From CAZBWP01 sp964630265 (lineage in GTDB: Bacteria; Pseudomonadota; Alphaproteobacteria; Rhodospirillales; Defluviicoccaceae), in contig CAZVRW010000071.1 in the NCBI GenBank assembly GCA_964630265.1, positions 1 to 16,611 of the forward strand: a stretch of DNA of 16,611 nt, given 5' to 3'. Of the stretch, positions 1 to 6,846 are shown in pieces. Position 1 is the first letter of the stretch. Every line of letters starts with the position of its first letter. Under the pieces are notes generated by a model, which made no database searches, was not told the DNA's origin, and saw nothing but the letters and a program-made list of their open reading frames with translations. The translations under genes and the position numbers were made by a program.

Positions 1-71
1 GAAGGCGCTCCCCTGCTAAGGGAGTATGGGTCAAAAGCCCATCGAGGGTTCGAATCCCTCCCCATCCGCCA
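1..71 (+). tRNA. tRNA-Ser(GCU), 3' part, 5' end outside the window
   Basis: The anticodon stem pairs 8-12 with 20-24 around the loop ctgctaa, giving anticodon GCT (15-17), which reads AGC/AGU serine codons. A long variable arm pairs ATGGG (26-30) with CCCAT (38-42), as expected of a class II tRNA such as serine. The T arm pairs GAGGG (44-48) with CCCTC (56-60) around TTCGAAT. The 3' acceptor strand is 61-67, the discriminator is G68 and the CCA end is encoded at 69-71. The 5' acceptor strand and most of the D arm, roughly 20 nt, lie before the window. No integrase or duplicated tRNA end follows, so nothing suggests use as an attachment site. Confidence 0.95.
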
Positions 72-100
72 TTACTCTCAAGAGATCGATCGGTTGAAGG

Positions 101-131
101 TCCGGGCGCCGGGGTGGCGCCGGCGAGGGGG
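101..131 (+). other. GC hairpin followed by the ribosome binding site of the photolyase gene
   Basis: GGCGCC (105-110) and GGCGCC (116-121) can pair around the loop GGGGT. The hairpin is directly followed by a purine-rich GAGGGGG (125-131), five bases before the TTG start at 137. There is no T-run, so it is not a canonical terminator for the tRNA. It might influence access to the start, but this is inference from position only. Confidence 0.35.
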
Positions 132-136
132 CACGG

Positions 137-1513
137 TTGCTTGAGCCTGACCGCATTCAGCCGCTGAACGCCGCGCCCGAGCGCGACGGCGCCTACGTGC
201 TGTACTGGATGCAGCAGTCGCAGCGGGCCGACGGCAATCCGGCGCTGGACCTGGCCATCCACGAGGCCAACCGGCTCGGGCTGCCGGTGGTCGTCGGCTT
301 CGGCCTGACCGAGCACTACCCCGACGCCAACGCCCGGCACTTCGCCTTCCTCCTGCAGGGGCTCGCCGACACGGCCGACCGGCTCGCCGGCCGTGGCATC
401 GGTTTCGTCCTCCGGCGCGGCAGCCCCGAACGGGTGGCGCTCGACCTCGCCGGTGACGCGGCGCTGGTGGTTTGCGATCGCGGCTATTTGCGCCACCAGC
501 GGGCGTGGCGCGAGGTGGTGGCGGCCGACGCCGGCCGTCGGGTCGTTCAGGTGGAGGCCGACGTCGTCGTCCCCGTCGGCAGCGTGTCGGGCAAGGAGGA
601 ATACGCCGCCCGGACGCTGCGGCCGAAGCTGCTGCGCCGCCGCGACGACTATCTGATCGACCTCGCCGACACGGCCGTCGAGCGGCCCTGCGACGGTGCC
701 GTGCCCGACGGCGACATCGACCCCGCCGATCCCGCCGGCACCCTCGCGCTGCTCGACGTGGACCGGTCGGTGGCGCCGGTCGAGCGCTTCACCGGCGGCA
801 CCACCGAGGCGCGCCGGCGGCTCGCGGCATTCCTCGACGAGGGCCTCGCCGGCTATGCCGACGGGCGCAACGAGCCCGCCAACTGGCAGGGCTCGTTCCT
901 CTCGCCTTACCTGCACTTCGGGCACATTTCGCCGGTGGCGGCGGCGCGGGCGGCGGCGACGGCGGACGTCGGCAGCCGCGAGGATCGGGCGGCGTTCCTG
1001 GAAGAGCTGATCGTTCGCCGCGAGCTCGCCGCCAACTACGTCACCTTCCAGCCCGACTACGACCGCTTCGCGGGGTTGCCGGCCTGGGCGCGCAAGACTT
1101 TGGCCGAGCACGCCGACGACCGCCGCGCGTGGGTCTATGCGCCGGCCGAACTCGCCGCCGCCGACACCCACGACCGCTACTGGAACGCGGCGATGCGCGA
1201 AATGGTGCACACCGGCTTCATGCAGAACTACATGCGGATGTACTGGGGCAAGAAGATCCTGGAGTGGTCGCCGTCGCCGCAGGCGGCCTTCGCCACCACG
1301 CTCGCCCTCAACAACCGCTACTTCCTCGACGGCCGCGATCCCAGCTCCTATGCCAACGTCGGCTGGATCTTCGGCCTGCACGACCGGGCGTGGACCGAGC
1401 GGCCGATCTTCGGCAAGATCCGCTACATGAACGACAAGGGGCTGGAGCGGAAGTTCGACATGGACCGCTACATCCGGGCGGTCGACCGGTTGGTGGCGGC
1501 GGAAGGCGGCTGA
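137..1513 (+). CDS. phr: Class II deoxyribodipyrimidine (CPD) photolyase
   Basis: A 458-aa FAD enzyme that uses blue/near-UV light to split cyclobutane pyrimidine dimers in DNA. Class II hallmarks: YWMQQSQR (23-30) at the start of the N-terminal Rossmann domain, EYAARTLRPKL (155-165), SPYLHFGHIS (256-265), ELIVRREL (290-297), and the FAD/DNA-binding block with QNYMRMYWGKKILEW (363-377), NNRYFLDGRDP (392-402) and WTERPIFGKIRYM (419-431). The length matches the family. The start is TTG, with GAGGGGG five bases upstream; the first ATG lies inside the conserved YWMQQSQR motif and would cut into the domain. It lies 66 bp after tRNA-Ser and converges on the next gene with one base between the stops, so the two transcripts must overlap unless ended inside genes. 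Identity as a class II photolyase is firm; lesion specificity comes from the family. Confidence 0.95.
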   Translation: MLEPDRIQPLNAAPERDGAYVLYWMQQSQRADGNPALDLAIHEANRLGLPVVVGFGLTEHYPDANARHFAFLLQGLADTADRLAGRGIGFVLRRGSPERVALDLAGDAALVVCDRGYLRHQRAWREVVAADAGRRVVQVEADVVVPVGSVSGKEEYAARTLRPKLLRRRDDYLIDLADTAVERPCDGAVPDGDIDPADPAGTLALLDVDRSVAPVERFTGGTTEARRRLAAFLDEGLAGYADGRNEPANWQGSFLSPYLHFGHISPVAAARAAATADVGSREDRAAFLEELIVRRELAANYVTFQPDYDRFAGLPAWARKTLAEHADDRRAWVYAPAELAAADTHDRYWNAAMREMVHTGFMQNYMRMYWGKKILEWSPSPQAAFATTLALNNRYFLDGRDPSSYANVGWIFGLHDRAWTERPIFGKIRYMNDKGLERKFDMDRYIRAVDRLVAAEGG

Positions 1514-1514
1514 G

Positions 1515-2549
1515 CTACGTGGCGGCCGGCGCCAGCGCTTGGCGGACCTGGATTGGCGTCATCGCCCGCCCGCCCAGCTCCTCGAAGAAGAACGCGAAGT
1601 AACCATCCAGCCTGGCCAGGAAGGCGGTGCGGTCGGCCTCGGTCTGCACATAAGGCGTGTGCCCCGGGGCGAGCGAGGGACTGTGCCAGGCGCAGTGCAG
1701 GACGCGCTGGCCCTGGGCGACGAGGGCGCGGGTGAGGCGCTTCATCTCTTCCAGGTCGACGCTTTCCGGGGTCAGCCGGCTGCGCTCCAGCAGGCCGAGC
1801 CGGGACAGGATGCCGGGAGCCCGCAGCCGTGCCGGGAGGCCGGACTGGGTCAGCGGATACAGCATGGGCCCGAGGCCGGCGAGCCGGCCGAAGAAGCCGG
1901 ACGCCAGCGGGATTTCCAGCACGCTCCGGTCGGGCGTCAGCCAATAGGGGGCCGGACCGAACGCCCGGAAATCCGGGCCACCGTCGCCGTCCGGCAGCAG
2001 ATGGGCGAACACGCTGATGTCGGCGCGATAGCCGAGGGCGGCGAGCATCGTCGGCGTGTTGGCGCCGATGCCGTAGCGGCCGGCCTTGTAGATGGTCGGG
2101 CGCGCGCCGAACGCCCGTTCGATGGTCTCCGTCAGCACCTCCAGCTTGGCGCGCTCCAGCGCCGGCGCGAGGTTGCCGGCGAAGCTGTTGACGGAATTGA
2201 CGGCCTCCTCGTGCGGCGGATTCACCCAGGGGTGCAGGTGCGTGCCGATCACCGCGCGGCCGGCATCGGCGAAGGCGCGGAGCACCGCCGCCGCCGTGGC
2301 ATCGGCCGCGACGGGATAGTCGACCACGTACGTGGGCACGATGCCCCAGCGGTCGCAGATGGCCTGGGCGCGGTGCTGCTCCCCGATCGAGGTGACCGCC
2401 GTGGCCGTGCGGCAGTGCGGCTTCGACCAGTCGAACTCCTCCTCGGTGTCGACCACGACGGTGAGCACCGGCCGGTCGCCGAGCGGCGTCGTGTCGGCGA
2501 AGGCCTCGGCGGCCGGCGGGAGAAGCCTGGCAGCGACTTCTGGTGGCAT
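1515..2549 (-). CDS. walW: WalW-type polysaccharide deacetylase-like protein
   Basis: A 344-aa protein resembling the WalW group, a NodB-fold branch found in exopolysaccharide loci. Visible signatures: VDTEEEFDW (33-41), which supplies a NodB-like aspartate; THLHPWVNPP (103-112), with two histidines as metal-ligand candidates; YKAGRYG (154-160); and CAWHSPSL (286-293). I see no signal peptide or membrane helix, so it is probably cytoplasmic. The start chosen is the ATG at 2549, with GGGAG eight bases upstream; a TTG 36 bases further out (2585) would add 12 residues but lacks a clear site. It is divergent from the XrtA cluster across a repeat-rich spacer. Its substrate is unknown, and deacetylase activity is inferred from the fold. 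The symbol follows family naming, not proven orthology. Confidence 0.8.
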   Translation of the reverse strand: MPPEVAARLLPPAAEAFADTTPLGDRPVLTVVVDTEEEFDWSKPHCRTATAVTSIGEQHRAQAICDRWGIVPTYVVDYPVAADATAAAVLRAFADAGRAVIGTHLHPWVNPPHEEAVNSVNSFAGNLAPALERAKLEVLTETIERAFGARPTIYKAGRYGIGANTPTMLAALGYRADISVFAHLLPDGDGGPDFRAFGPAPYWLTPDRSVLEIPLASGFFGRLAGLGPMLYPLTQSGLPARLRAPGILSRLGLLERSRLTPESVDLEEMKRLTRALVAQGQRVLHCAWHSPSLAPGHTPYVQTEADRTAFLARLDGYFAFFFEELGGRAMTPIQVRQALAPAAT

Positions 2550-2649
2550 GATGAAAGCTCCCGGCCGACCGATGCTTGCAGCCAAGCCGCTCGTAACCGC
2601 TTGGGCGGCGTCGGCGCAAGCGGATTTTCCGACGCGTCCCCCCTCGTCG

Positions 2650-2775
2650 TCGCTGTCGGCGACCCCGAGAAGATCGCTGTCGGCGACCCCGAAAAGATCG
2701 CTGTAGGCGACTCCGAGAAGATCGCTGTCGGCGACCCCGAGAAGATCGCTGTCGGCGACCCCGGGAAAATCGCTG
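2650..2775. repeat. 24-bp tandem repeat, five copies plus a partial sixth
   Basis: Copies lie at 2650-2673, 2674-2697, 2698-2721, 2722-2745 and 2746-2769, followed by TCGCTG (2770-2775). Each begins TCGCTGT and carries GGCGACCCCGAGAAG. Copies 1 and 4 are identical; copy 2 has one change (GAAAAG), copy 3 two (GTAGG, GACTC) and copy 5 two. The first copy begins 101 bp upstream of the walW start. No distinct spacers separate the units, so this is a minisatellite rather than a CRISPR array. The near-identity of the copies suggests recent expansion or ongoing homogenisation. Confidence 0.95.
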
Positions 2776-2834
2776 CCTGGGCTGCATGCCGGCTTGCAAT
2801 CGTCGGTTGACGCCCAACATCATCGGTGGACCGC

Positions 2835-2859
2835 AAAAGGGGCACTGTGCCCTTTTTTT
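2835..2859 (+). terminator. Terminator-like or REP-like hairpin with a T7 tail
   Basis: AAAAGGGGCA (2835-2844) pairs with TGCCCTTTTT (2848-2857) around the three-base loop CTG, with one G-T wobble; T7 spans 2853-2859. On the plus strand this has the form of an intrinsic terminator. On the minus strand the tail is only T4. No plus-strand gene lies just upstream, so if it acts as a terminator it would stop transcription entering from the repeat region, or attenuate a long leader of the ATPase operon. A dispersed REP-like palindrome is the other possibility. Confidence 0.6.
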
Positions 2860-2991
2860 GGGGGTTTGTTCATTCCTTTGCGCGAAACTCGGGTGGATTG
2901 GCGCCGGTCCGGCGAGGGCGGGGGCGGACCCCGGCGGGTTGCACCGATTGTTCTTGTTTCGGGGGTGGCATGGACCCGAGGCGTTTTGCTA

Positions 2992-3011
2992 CGATCCGGC
3001 CGGCCGGATCG
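2992..3011. promoter_or_regulatory. Perfect 20-bp palindrome, candidate operator
   Basis: The sequence reads the same on both strands, with half-site CGATCCGGCC. It lies 110 bp upstream of the ATPase start and overlaps the only -10-like hexamer found there (TACGAT, 2990-2995). Its flanks do not extend the symmetry. It could bind a dimeric regulator of the exosortase operon; in this GC-rich sequence a chance palindrome cannot be excluded. Confidence 0.4.
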
Positions 3012-3121
3012 ACGACACCGGGCGCCGCTGACCGTGCCGGCAGACAGGGTCGCCGGGTGGGCGGCGCCGGACATGCGCCAAGCCGGCCGAGTCGCAGCGG
3101 ATGGGTCGCAGAGAGGATGGA

Positions 3122-4069
3122 ATGTACACGGACTTCTACGGCCTCTCCGGGTTTCCTTTTCAACTGACACCGGATCATCGGTTCTTTTTCGACAGTGGCC
3201 CGCATCGGCGTGCCATGGCCTACCTGAACTACGGCCTGAGCAAGGGCGAGGGCTTCATCGTCATCACCGGCGAAGTCGGCGCCGGCAAGACGACGATGAT
3301 CGACCACCTGTTGTTCCAGCTTGAAGGCCGGCCGATCACTACCGCCCGCGTCGTTACCAGCCAGATCGAGGCGAACGACCTCCTGCACCTGGTCGCCGAT
3401 GCCTTCGGCATCGCCACCGACGTCCGGGGCAAGGGGCAGTTGCTCAGCCGGATCGGCCAGTTCCTGACCGAGACCCATGCCGCGGGCCAGCATACGTTGC
3501 TGATCATCGACGAGGTTCAGGCCCTGTCGGGCTCGGCCCTCGAGGAACTCAGGATGCTGTCCAACTTCGGCATGGGCAGCCGCTCGATGCTGCAGATCTG
3601 CCTGGTCGGCCAGCCGGAGTTCCGCAACACCCTGGCCCGCGCCAGCCTCGAGCAACTGCGCCAACGCATCATCGCCTCGCACCACCTGTATCCGCTCGAT
3701 GCCGAGGAGACGCGTGGCTACATCCTGCATCGCCTGGGGCTGGTCGGCTGGCAGACCATGCCGGCGCTCAGCGACGACGTCTTCGACGCCGTGCACGCCG
3801 GCACCGGCGGCATTCCCCGCAAGGTCAACGTGCTATGCGATCGCCTGCTGCTGTTCGGCTATCTCGAGGAGAAAACGGCGCTGACCGGCCAGGATGTGGA
3901 GGAGGTGCTGATCGACATGCGGGAAGAGATGATCCCGCCACCGTCGGCCCGCGCCGCCGCCCAGGCCGCGTCGCGCGAACGCGTCGACGATGGCTCGGAC
4001 ACCAACCTGGACGACCTGCTTGGCCGGGTCTCCTCCCTCGAACATCGCCTGCGCCGCGGCGGCGAGTGA
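3122..4069 (+). CDS. XrtA/PEP-CTERM system-associated AAA ATPase
   Basis: A 315-aa ATPase of the ExeA/GspA-like group that accompanies exosortase A and exopolysaccharide loci. The N-terminus MYTDFYGLSGFPFQLTPD is characteristic of the family. Walker A is GEVGAGKTT (50-58) and Walker B is LLIIDEVQ (126-133); CLVGQPE (160-166) is a likely sensor-1 region and GGIPRKVN (229-236) a sensor-2-like motif. The C-terminal tail (about 290-315) contains a short predicted helix. I prefer the ATG at 3122 to the one 21 bases upstream because it gives the conserved N-terminus and has GAGG five bases before it. No membrane segment is visible, so it is probably cytoplasmic. It is first in the four-gene plus-strand cluster, 31 bp before the deacetylase gene. 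Its exact role in the exosortase or polysaccharide pathway is not established. Confidence 0.92.
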   Translation: MYTDFYGLSGFPFQLTPDHRFFFDSGPHRRAMAYLNYGLSKGEGFIVITGEVGAGKTTMIDHLLFQLEGRPITTARVVTSQIEANDLLHLVADAFGIATDVRGKGQLLSRIGQFLTETHAAGQHTLLIIDEVQALSGSALEELRMLSNFGMGSRSMLQICLVGQPEFRNTLARASLEQLRQRIIASHHLYPLDAEETRGYILHRLGLVGWQTMPALSDDVFDAVHAGTGGIPRKVNVLCDRLLLFGYLEEKTALTGQDVEEVLIDMREEMIPPPSARAAAQAASRERVDDGSDTNLDDLLGRVSSLEHRLRRGGE

Positions 4070-4100
4070 CCGCCGGGTTGCGGACACTGACCGGACACCG

Positions 4101-5102
4101 ATGACAGAATTGGTCCATCGCCGCTGGGCGGACGGCGTCGACGCTGCACCGGGTGATCGCGGTTCGCGGTTGGCGTCGCCTGCGTCGCCCGAGCCGCCTG
4201 AGCTGGGCGCCGACGACCGGCCAATCGACGACCGGCCGATCAATGCCATGACCGTCGACGTCGAGGACTATTTCCAGGTCTCGGCCCTCGCCCCCTACGT
4301 TGGCCGAGACGCCTGGGAGGCCATGCCGAGCCGGGTCGAGCGCAACACCGACCGGGTGCTCGAGCTGTTCGCCGACTGCGACGTGCGCGCCACCTTCTTT
4401 ACGCTGGCCTGGGTCGCCGAACGCCATCCGCGGCTGATCCGACGGATCGTCGACGCCGGCCACGAACTCGCCAGTCACGGCGTCGAGCACGTGCGGGTCA
4501 GCGATCAGACGGCCGCCGCCTTCGCCGCGGATGTCCGCCGTGCCAAGGCCGTCCTGGAAGACGTCGGCGGTGTCGCGGTGCGCGGCTATCGCGCCGCCAG
4601 CTTCTCCATCGGGGCGAGCACGCCCTGGGCCTTCGAGGTGCTCGCCGCCGTGGGGCACGACTACAGTTCCAGCGTCTATCCGATCCGCCACGATCATTAC
4701 GGCTTGCCCGACGCCCCCCGGTTCGCCTATCGGCCGCTGGCCGACCGGGCGTTTCTCGAAGTGCCGATCAGCACGACGGTGCTCGCCGGACGCACCGTGC
4801 CGTGCGGCGGCGGCGGCTATTTCCGGCTGTTGCCCTATGCCCTGTCGCGTTGGACCCTGCGCCGCGTGACGGTACGGGAGCGGGCACCCGCGGTGTTCTA
4901 TTTCCATCCGTGGGAGATCGACCCCGATCAGCCACGCGTGCCCGGTGCCGGATTGCGCGCCCGCTTCCGCCACTACACCAATCTGGACCGCATGCAGGAC
5001 AAGCTGCGCGCGGTGTTGCGGGACTTCCGGTGGAGCCGGATGGATCGCCTGATCGATGATGTGAACGGCGCGGCACCGCCGACGGGCCGACGCCTCACAT
5101 GA
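4101..5102 (+). CDS. XrtA system polysaccharide deacetylase (NodB fold)
   Basis: A 333-aa predicted carbohydrate esterase of the type found beside exosortase A. Motifs in order: TVDVEDYFQ (51-59) with the catalytic/metal aspartates; ATFF (97-100); HELASHGVEH (121-130), supplying the two metal histidines; RGYRAASFS (161-169); and FYFHPWEID (266-274) with the C-terminal histidine. It probably removes N- or O-acyl groups from the cluster's exopolysaccharide; the substrate is inferred. The start is uncertain. ATG 4101 gives a low-complexity 49-residue lead-in. ATG 4248 starts right at MTVDVEDYF and gives 284 aa, closer to the usual family length. Neither has a strong Shine-Dalgarno sequence. No clear signal peptide is seen from either start. 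The stop codon lies inside a 26-bp tandem duplication. Confidence 0.9.
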   Translation: MTELVHRRWADGVDAAPGDRGSRLASPASPEPPELGADDRPIDDRPINAMTVDVEDYFQVSALAPYVGRDAWEAMPSRVERNTDRVLELFADCDVRATFFTLAWVAERHPRLIRRIVDAGHELASHGVEHVRVSDQTAAAFAADVRRAKAVLEDVGGVAVRGYRAASFSIGASTPWAFEVLAAVGHDYSSSVYPIRHDHYGLPDAPRFAYRPLADRAFLEVPISTTVLAGRTVPCGGGGYFRLLPYALSRWTLRRVTVRERAPAVFYFHPWEIDPDQPRVPGAGLRARFRHYTNLDRMQDKLRAVLRDFRWSRMDRLIDDVNGAAPPTGRRLT

Positions 5103-5129
5103 TGCCGACGGGCGGACGCCTCACATGAT
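5078..5129 (+). repeat. 26-bp tandem duplication across the deacetylase stop codon
   Basis: Positions 5078-5103 and 5104-5129 are adjacent copies differing at one base (C5088 versus G5114). The first copy contains the deacetylase stop (TGA 5100-5102). Because 26 is not a multiple of three, the second copy is read in another frame. The duplication also supplies two ATGA stop/start overlaps, described separately. Confidence 0.92.
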
Positions 5130-5142
5130 CATGCGCGGGTGA
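5099..5142 (+). promoter_or_regulatory. Chain of two overlapping minicistrons between the deacetylase gene and xrtA
   Basis: ATG at 5099-5101 overlaps the deacetylase TGA and opens a nine-residue frame, MMPTGGRLT, which stops at 5126-5128. ATG at 5125-5127 overlaps that stop and opens MIMRG, which stops at 5140-5142. The xrtA ATG follows four bases later at 5147. None has a strong Shine-Dalgarno sequence, so reinitiation by terminating ribosomes is a plausible route to xrtA. The frames are seen directly; coupling is inferred. Confidence 0.4.
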
Positions 5143-5146
5143 CGGC

Positions 5147-6808
5147 ATGGGTCCATTGCATCGGTCCGACAACGCGACGCCCGAGGAAACCGAATTCGTC
5201 GGTGTCTCGGACTCGGCGCCGATGGGCCCCGTCGCCTCCGGTCCTCTTGCCGCCGGATCTCCGCCGCTCGACGCCATGGCCAGTGCGACGGCATCCGATG
5301 ATGCCGTGGGGGCCCGCTGGCGCCTGCCGCTCGTCGTTCTCGGTCTCGTGCTCGCCGCCCTGCTCGGCGCCTTCGCCGAGACCGCCTGGTCGATGGTCCA
5401 CAAGTGGTGGTCGGTTGGCACCTACGGCCACGGCTTCCTGATCGCGCCGGTGAGCGGCTATCTGATCTGGCGCCGTCGCGCCCTGCTTGCGGCGATCACC
5501 CCCTCGCCCAGCCTCTGGGGGCTGCCGCTGATGGCGGTGATCGGCCTCGGCTGGCTGCTCGGTGACATCGCCGGCATGATGGTCATCAAGCAGGCGGCGC
5601 TCGTCGCCTGGATCTGCGCCGCCGTGCTGACCGTGCTGGGATGGCAGGTGGTCCGCTGGATCCTGTTTCCGCTCGGATTTCTGTTCTTCTCGGTTCCCGT
5701 CGGCGATTTCCTAGTGGCGCCGATGCAGGACGTGACGGCGCTGATGTCCGTCGACCTGGTCCGCCGGTCGGGCGTGCCGGTGTTCATGGATGGTCTGTTG
5801 ATTCATATCCCGACCGGCAGTTTCATCGTTGCCGAAGCCTGTTCCGGCGTTCGCTTCATGATCAGTACGCTGGCGCTGGGTTTCCTCGGCGCGTATTTCT
5901 TCTACACCTCATGGTGGCGGCGGCTGCTGTTCCTCGGCTTGGCGATCGCCGTGCCGATCGTCGCCAACGGCATTCGCGCCTACCTGATCATCATGATCGC
6001 CCACTGGAGCGATCACACCATGGCGGTCGGCGTCGATCACCTGGTCTATGGCTGGGTGTTCCTCAGCTTCGTGACCCTGTGCCTGCTCGGCCTCGGCATG
6101 ACGTTCCGTCAGAATGTCGACGAGCCCGGTCCCGAGGCGGTCGCCGACGATCCGCCGCCCGCCACGCGCGGTCCGGCGCGGACGGCCGCGGTCGCGGTGG
6201 CGAGCTTGCTGCTGATCGCGGCTTTTCCGGCGTACAGTCGGATGATCGAAGATCGCGGTCTTCAGGTTGATCACGCCGCGCCCGTGGCGCCGCCGGCGGT
6301 CGGCGACGTATGGCTCGCCGTCGACGAAGGCGATCCGCTGGAGGTGCGCCTGGCCGGCCTCGACCCGACGCTGCGGCAGTCGTATGCCGACGGCGACCGG
6401 CGCGTCCAGTTCATGACCGCTTACGTGCCGGTGCAGCGGCAGGGCCAGGAAGTCGTCAGCCGCTACCACAGCTTCGAACCGGGCTCCTGGCTCAGGGTGT
6501 GGGGCTGGGTCGAGATGGTTGCTCTCGCCGGCAGTGATCTCCAGGTTCGCGCCGTCGAGTTGCGCCGCGGATTGGATGGTCGCCTGGTCTGGTACTGGTA
6601 TTGGGTGGACGGCCACGCCACCGCCGATCCGCTCGTCGCCAAGCTGCTCGAGATCAAGGCCAAGCTGCTCGGCGGTCGGCTGGATGCGGCGCTGATCGTC
6701 GTCGCGGCGGACTTCGACGAGGATCCCGCCGAGGCGGCGTCGGCGATGGCGGCCTTCGTCGCCGATCTCGGTCCGCTCGATGGCCTTTTCGGCGATGCCG
6801 ATGGCTGA
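5147..6808 (+). CDS. xrtA: Exosortase A fused to a C-terminal EpsI domain
   Basis: A 553-aa inner-membrane protein. Exosortases recognise the C-terminal PEP-CTERM tail of secreted proteins and, by analogy with sortases, cleave it. The catalytic triad is visible: Cys232 in AEACSGVRF (229-237), Arg277 in ANGIRAYL (273-280) and His298 in GVDHLVYGW (295-303). About eight hydrophobic segments lie between residues 59 and 320. The C-terminal part has one more membrane segment (about 346-362) followed by a periplasmic EpsI-type domain with RYHSFEPGSWLRVW (439-452) and VWYWYWVDG (481-489). This fusion is the usual arrangement for XrtA. The first ~58 residues are low-complexity and longer than needed, so internal ATGs at codon 26 or 44 (5276) are possible starts. 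No PEP-CTERM substrate is in the window. Confidence 0.95.
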   Translation: MGPLHRSDNATPEETEFVGVSDSAPMGPVASGPLAAGSPPLDAMASATASDDAVGARWRLPLVVLGLVLAALLGAFAETAWSMVHKWWSVGTYGHGFLIAPVSGYLIWRRRALLAAITPSPSLWGLPLMAVIGLGWLLGDIAGMMVIKQAALVAWICAAVLTVLGWQVVRWILFPLGFLFFSVPVGDFLVAPMQDVTALMSVDLVRRSGVPVFMDGLLIHIPTGSFIVAEACSGVRFMISTLALGFLGAYFFYTSWWRRLLFLGLAIAVPIVANGIRAYLIIMIAHWSDHTMAVGVDHLVYGWVFLSFVTLCLLGLGMTFRQNVDEPGPEAVADDPPPATRGPARTAAVAVASLLLIAAFPAYSRMIEDRGLQVDHAAPVAPPAVGDVWLAVDEGDPLEVRLAGLDPTLRQSYADGDRRVQFMTAYVPVQRQGQEVVSRYHSFEPGSWLRVWGWVEMVALAGSDLQVRAVELRRGLDGRLVWYWYWVDGHATADPLVAKLLEIKAKLLGGRLDAALIVVAADFDEDPAEAASAMAAFVADLGPLDGLFGDADG

Positions 6809-6846
6809 TCGAAGGCGCGCGGGCCCGCCACGGTCGATCGCTCGCG

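Larger units (their letters stand above)
2550..3121. other. Divergent intergenic region between walW and the XrtA ATPase gene
   Basis: This 572-bp stretch has no convincing gene. Reading frames cross it on both strands, but they are tails of shadow frames opposite walW, kept open by the 24-bp repeat, whose length is a multiple of three. It contains the tandem repeat (2650-2775), a T-tailed hairpin (2835-2859) and a 20-bp palindrome (2992-3011). Both divergent promoters should lie here. The only weak candidate I can point to is TACGAT at 2990-2995 as a plus-strand -10 element, and it has no good -35. Confidence 0.7.

Noticed and set aside
44..71. tRNA-Ser 3' end as a mobile-element attachment site
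   Set aside because: No integrase, no duplicated tRNA end and no foreign-looking cargo follow; the next gene is an ordinary photolyase.
2650..2775. CRISPR array
   Set aside because: The units are contiguous with no unique spacers, and no cas gene is nearby.
1539..2810. 423-codon plus-strand frame running through walW and the 24-bp repeat, giving an AVGDPEKI repeat protein
   Set aside because: Most of it is antisense to walW. The repeat part is open only because the unit is a multiple of three, and no start site or domain supports it.
2249..2845. 198-codon minus-strand frame with SPTAIFSG repeats
   Set aside because: It overlaps walW on the same strand in another frame; the repetitive part merely reflects the 24-bp DNA repeat.
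2966..2990. Sigma-54 promoter suggested by TGGCAT and TTGCT upstream of the ATPase gene
   Set aside because: The GG and GC elements are 21 bases apart instead of 12, which does not fit the -24/-12 spacing.
3101..3121. Upstream ATG for the ATPase
   Set aside because: The ATG at 3122 has a better-placed GAGG and gives the conserved N-terminus MYTDFYGL.
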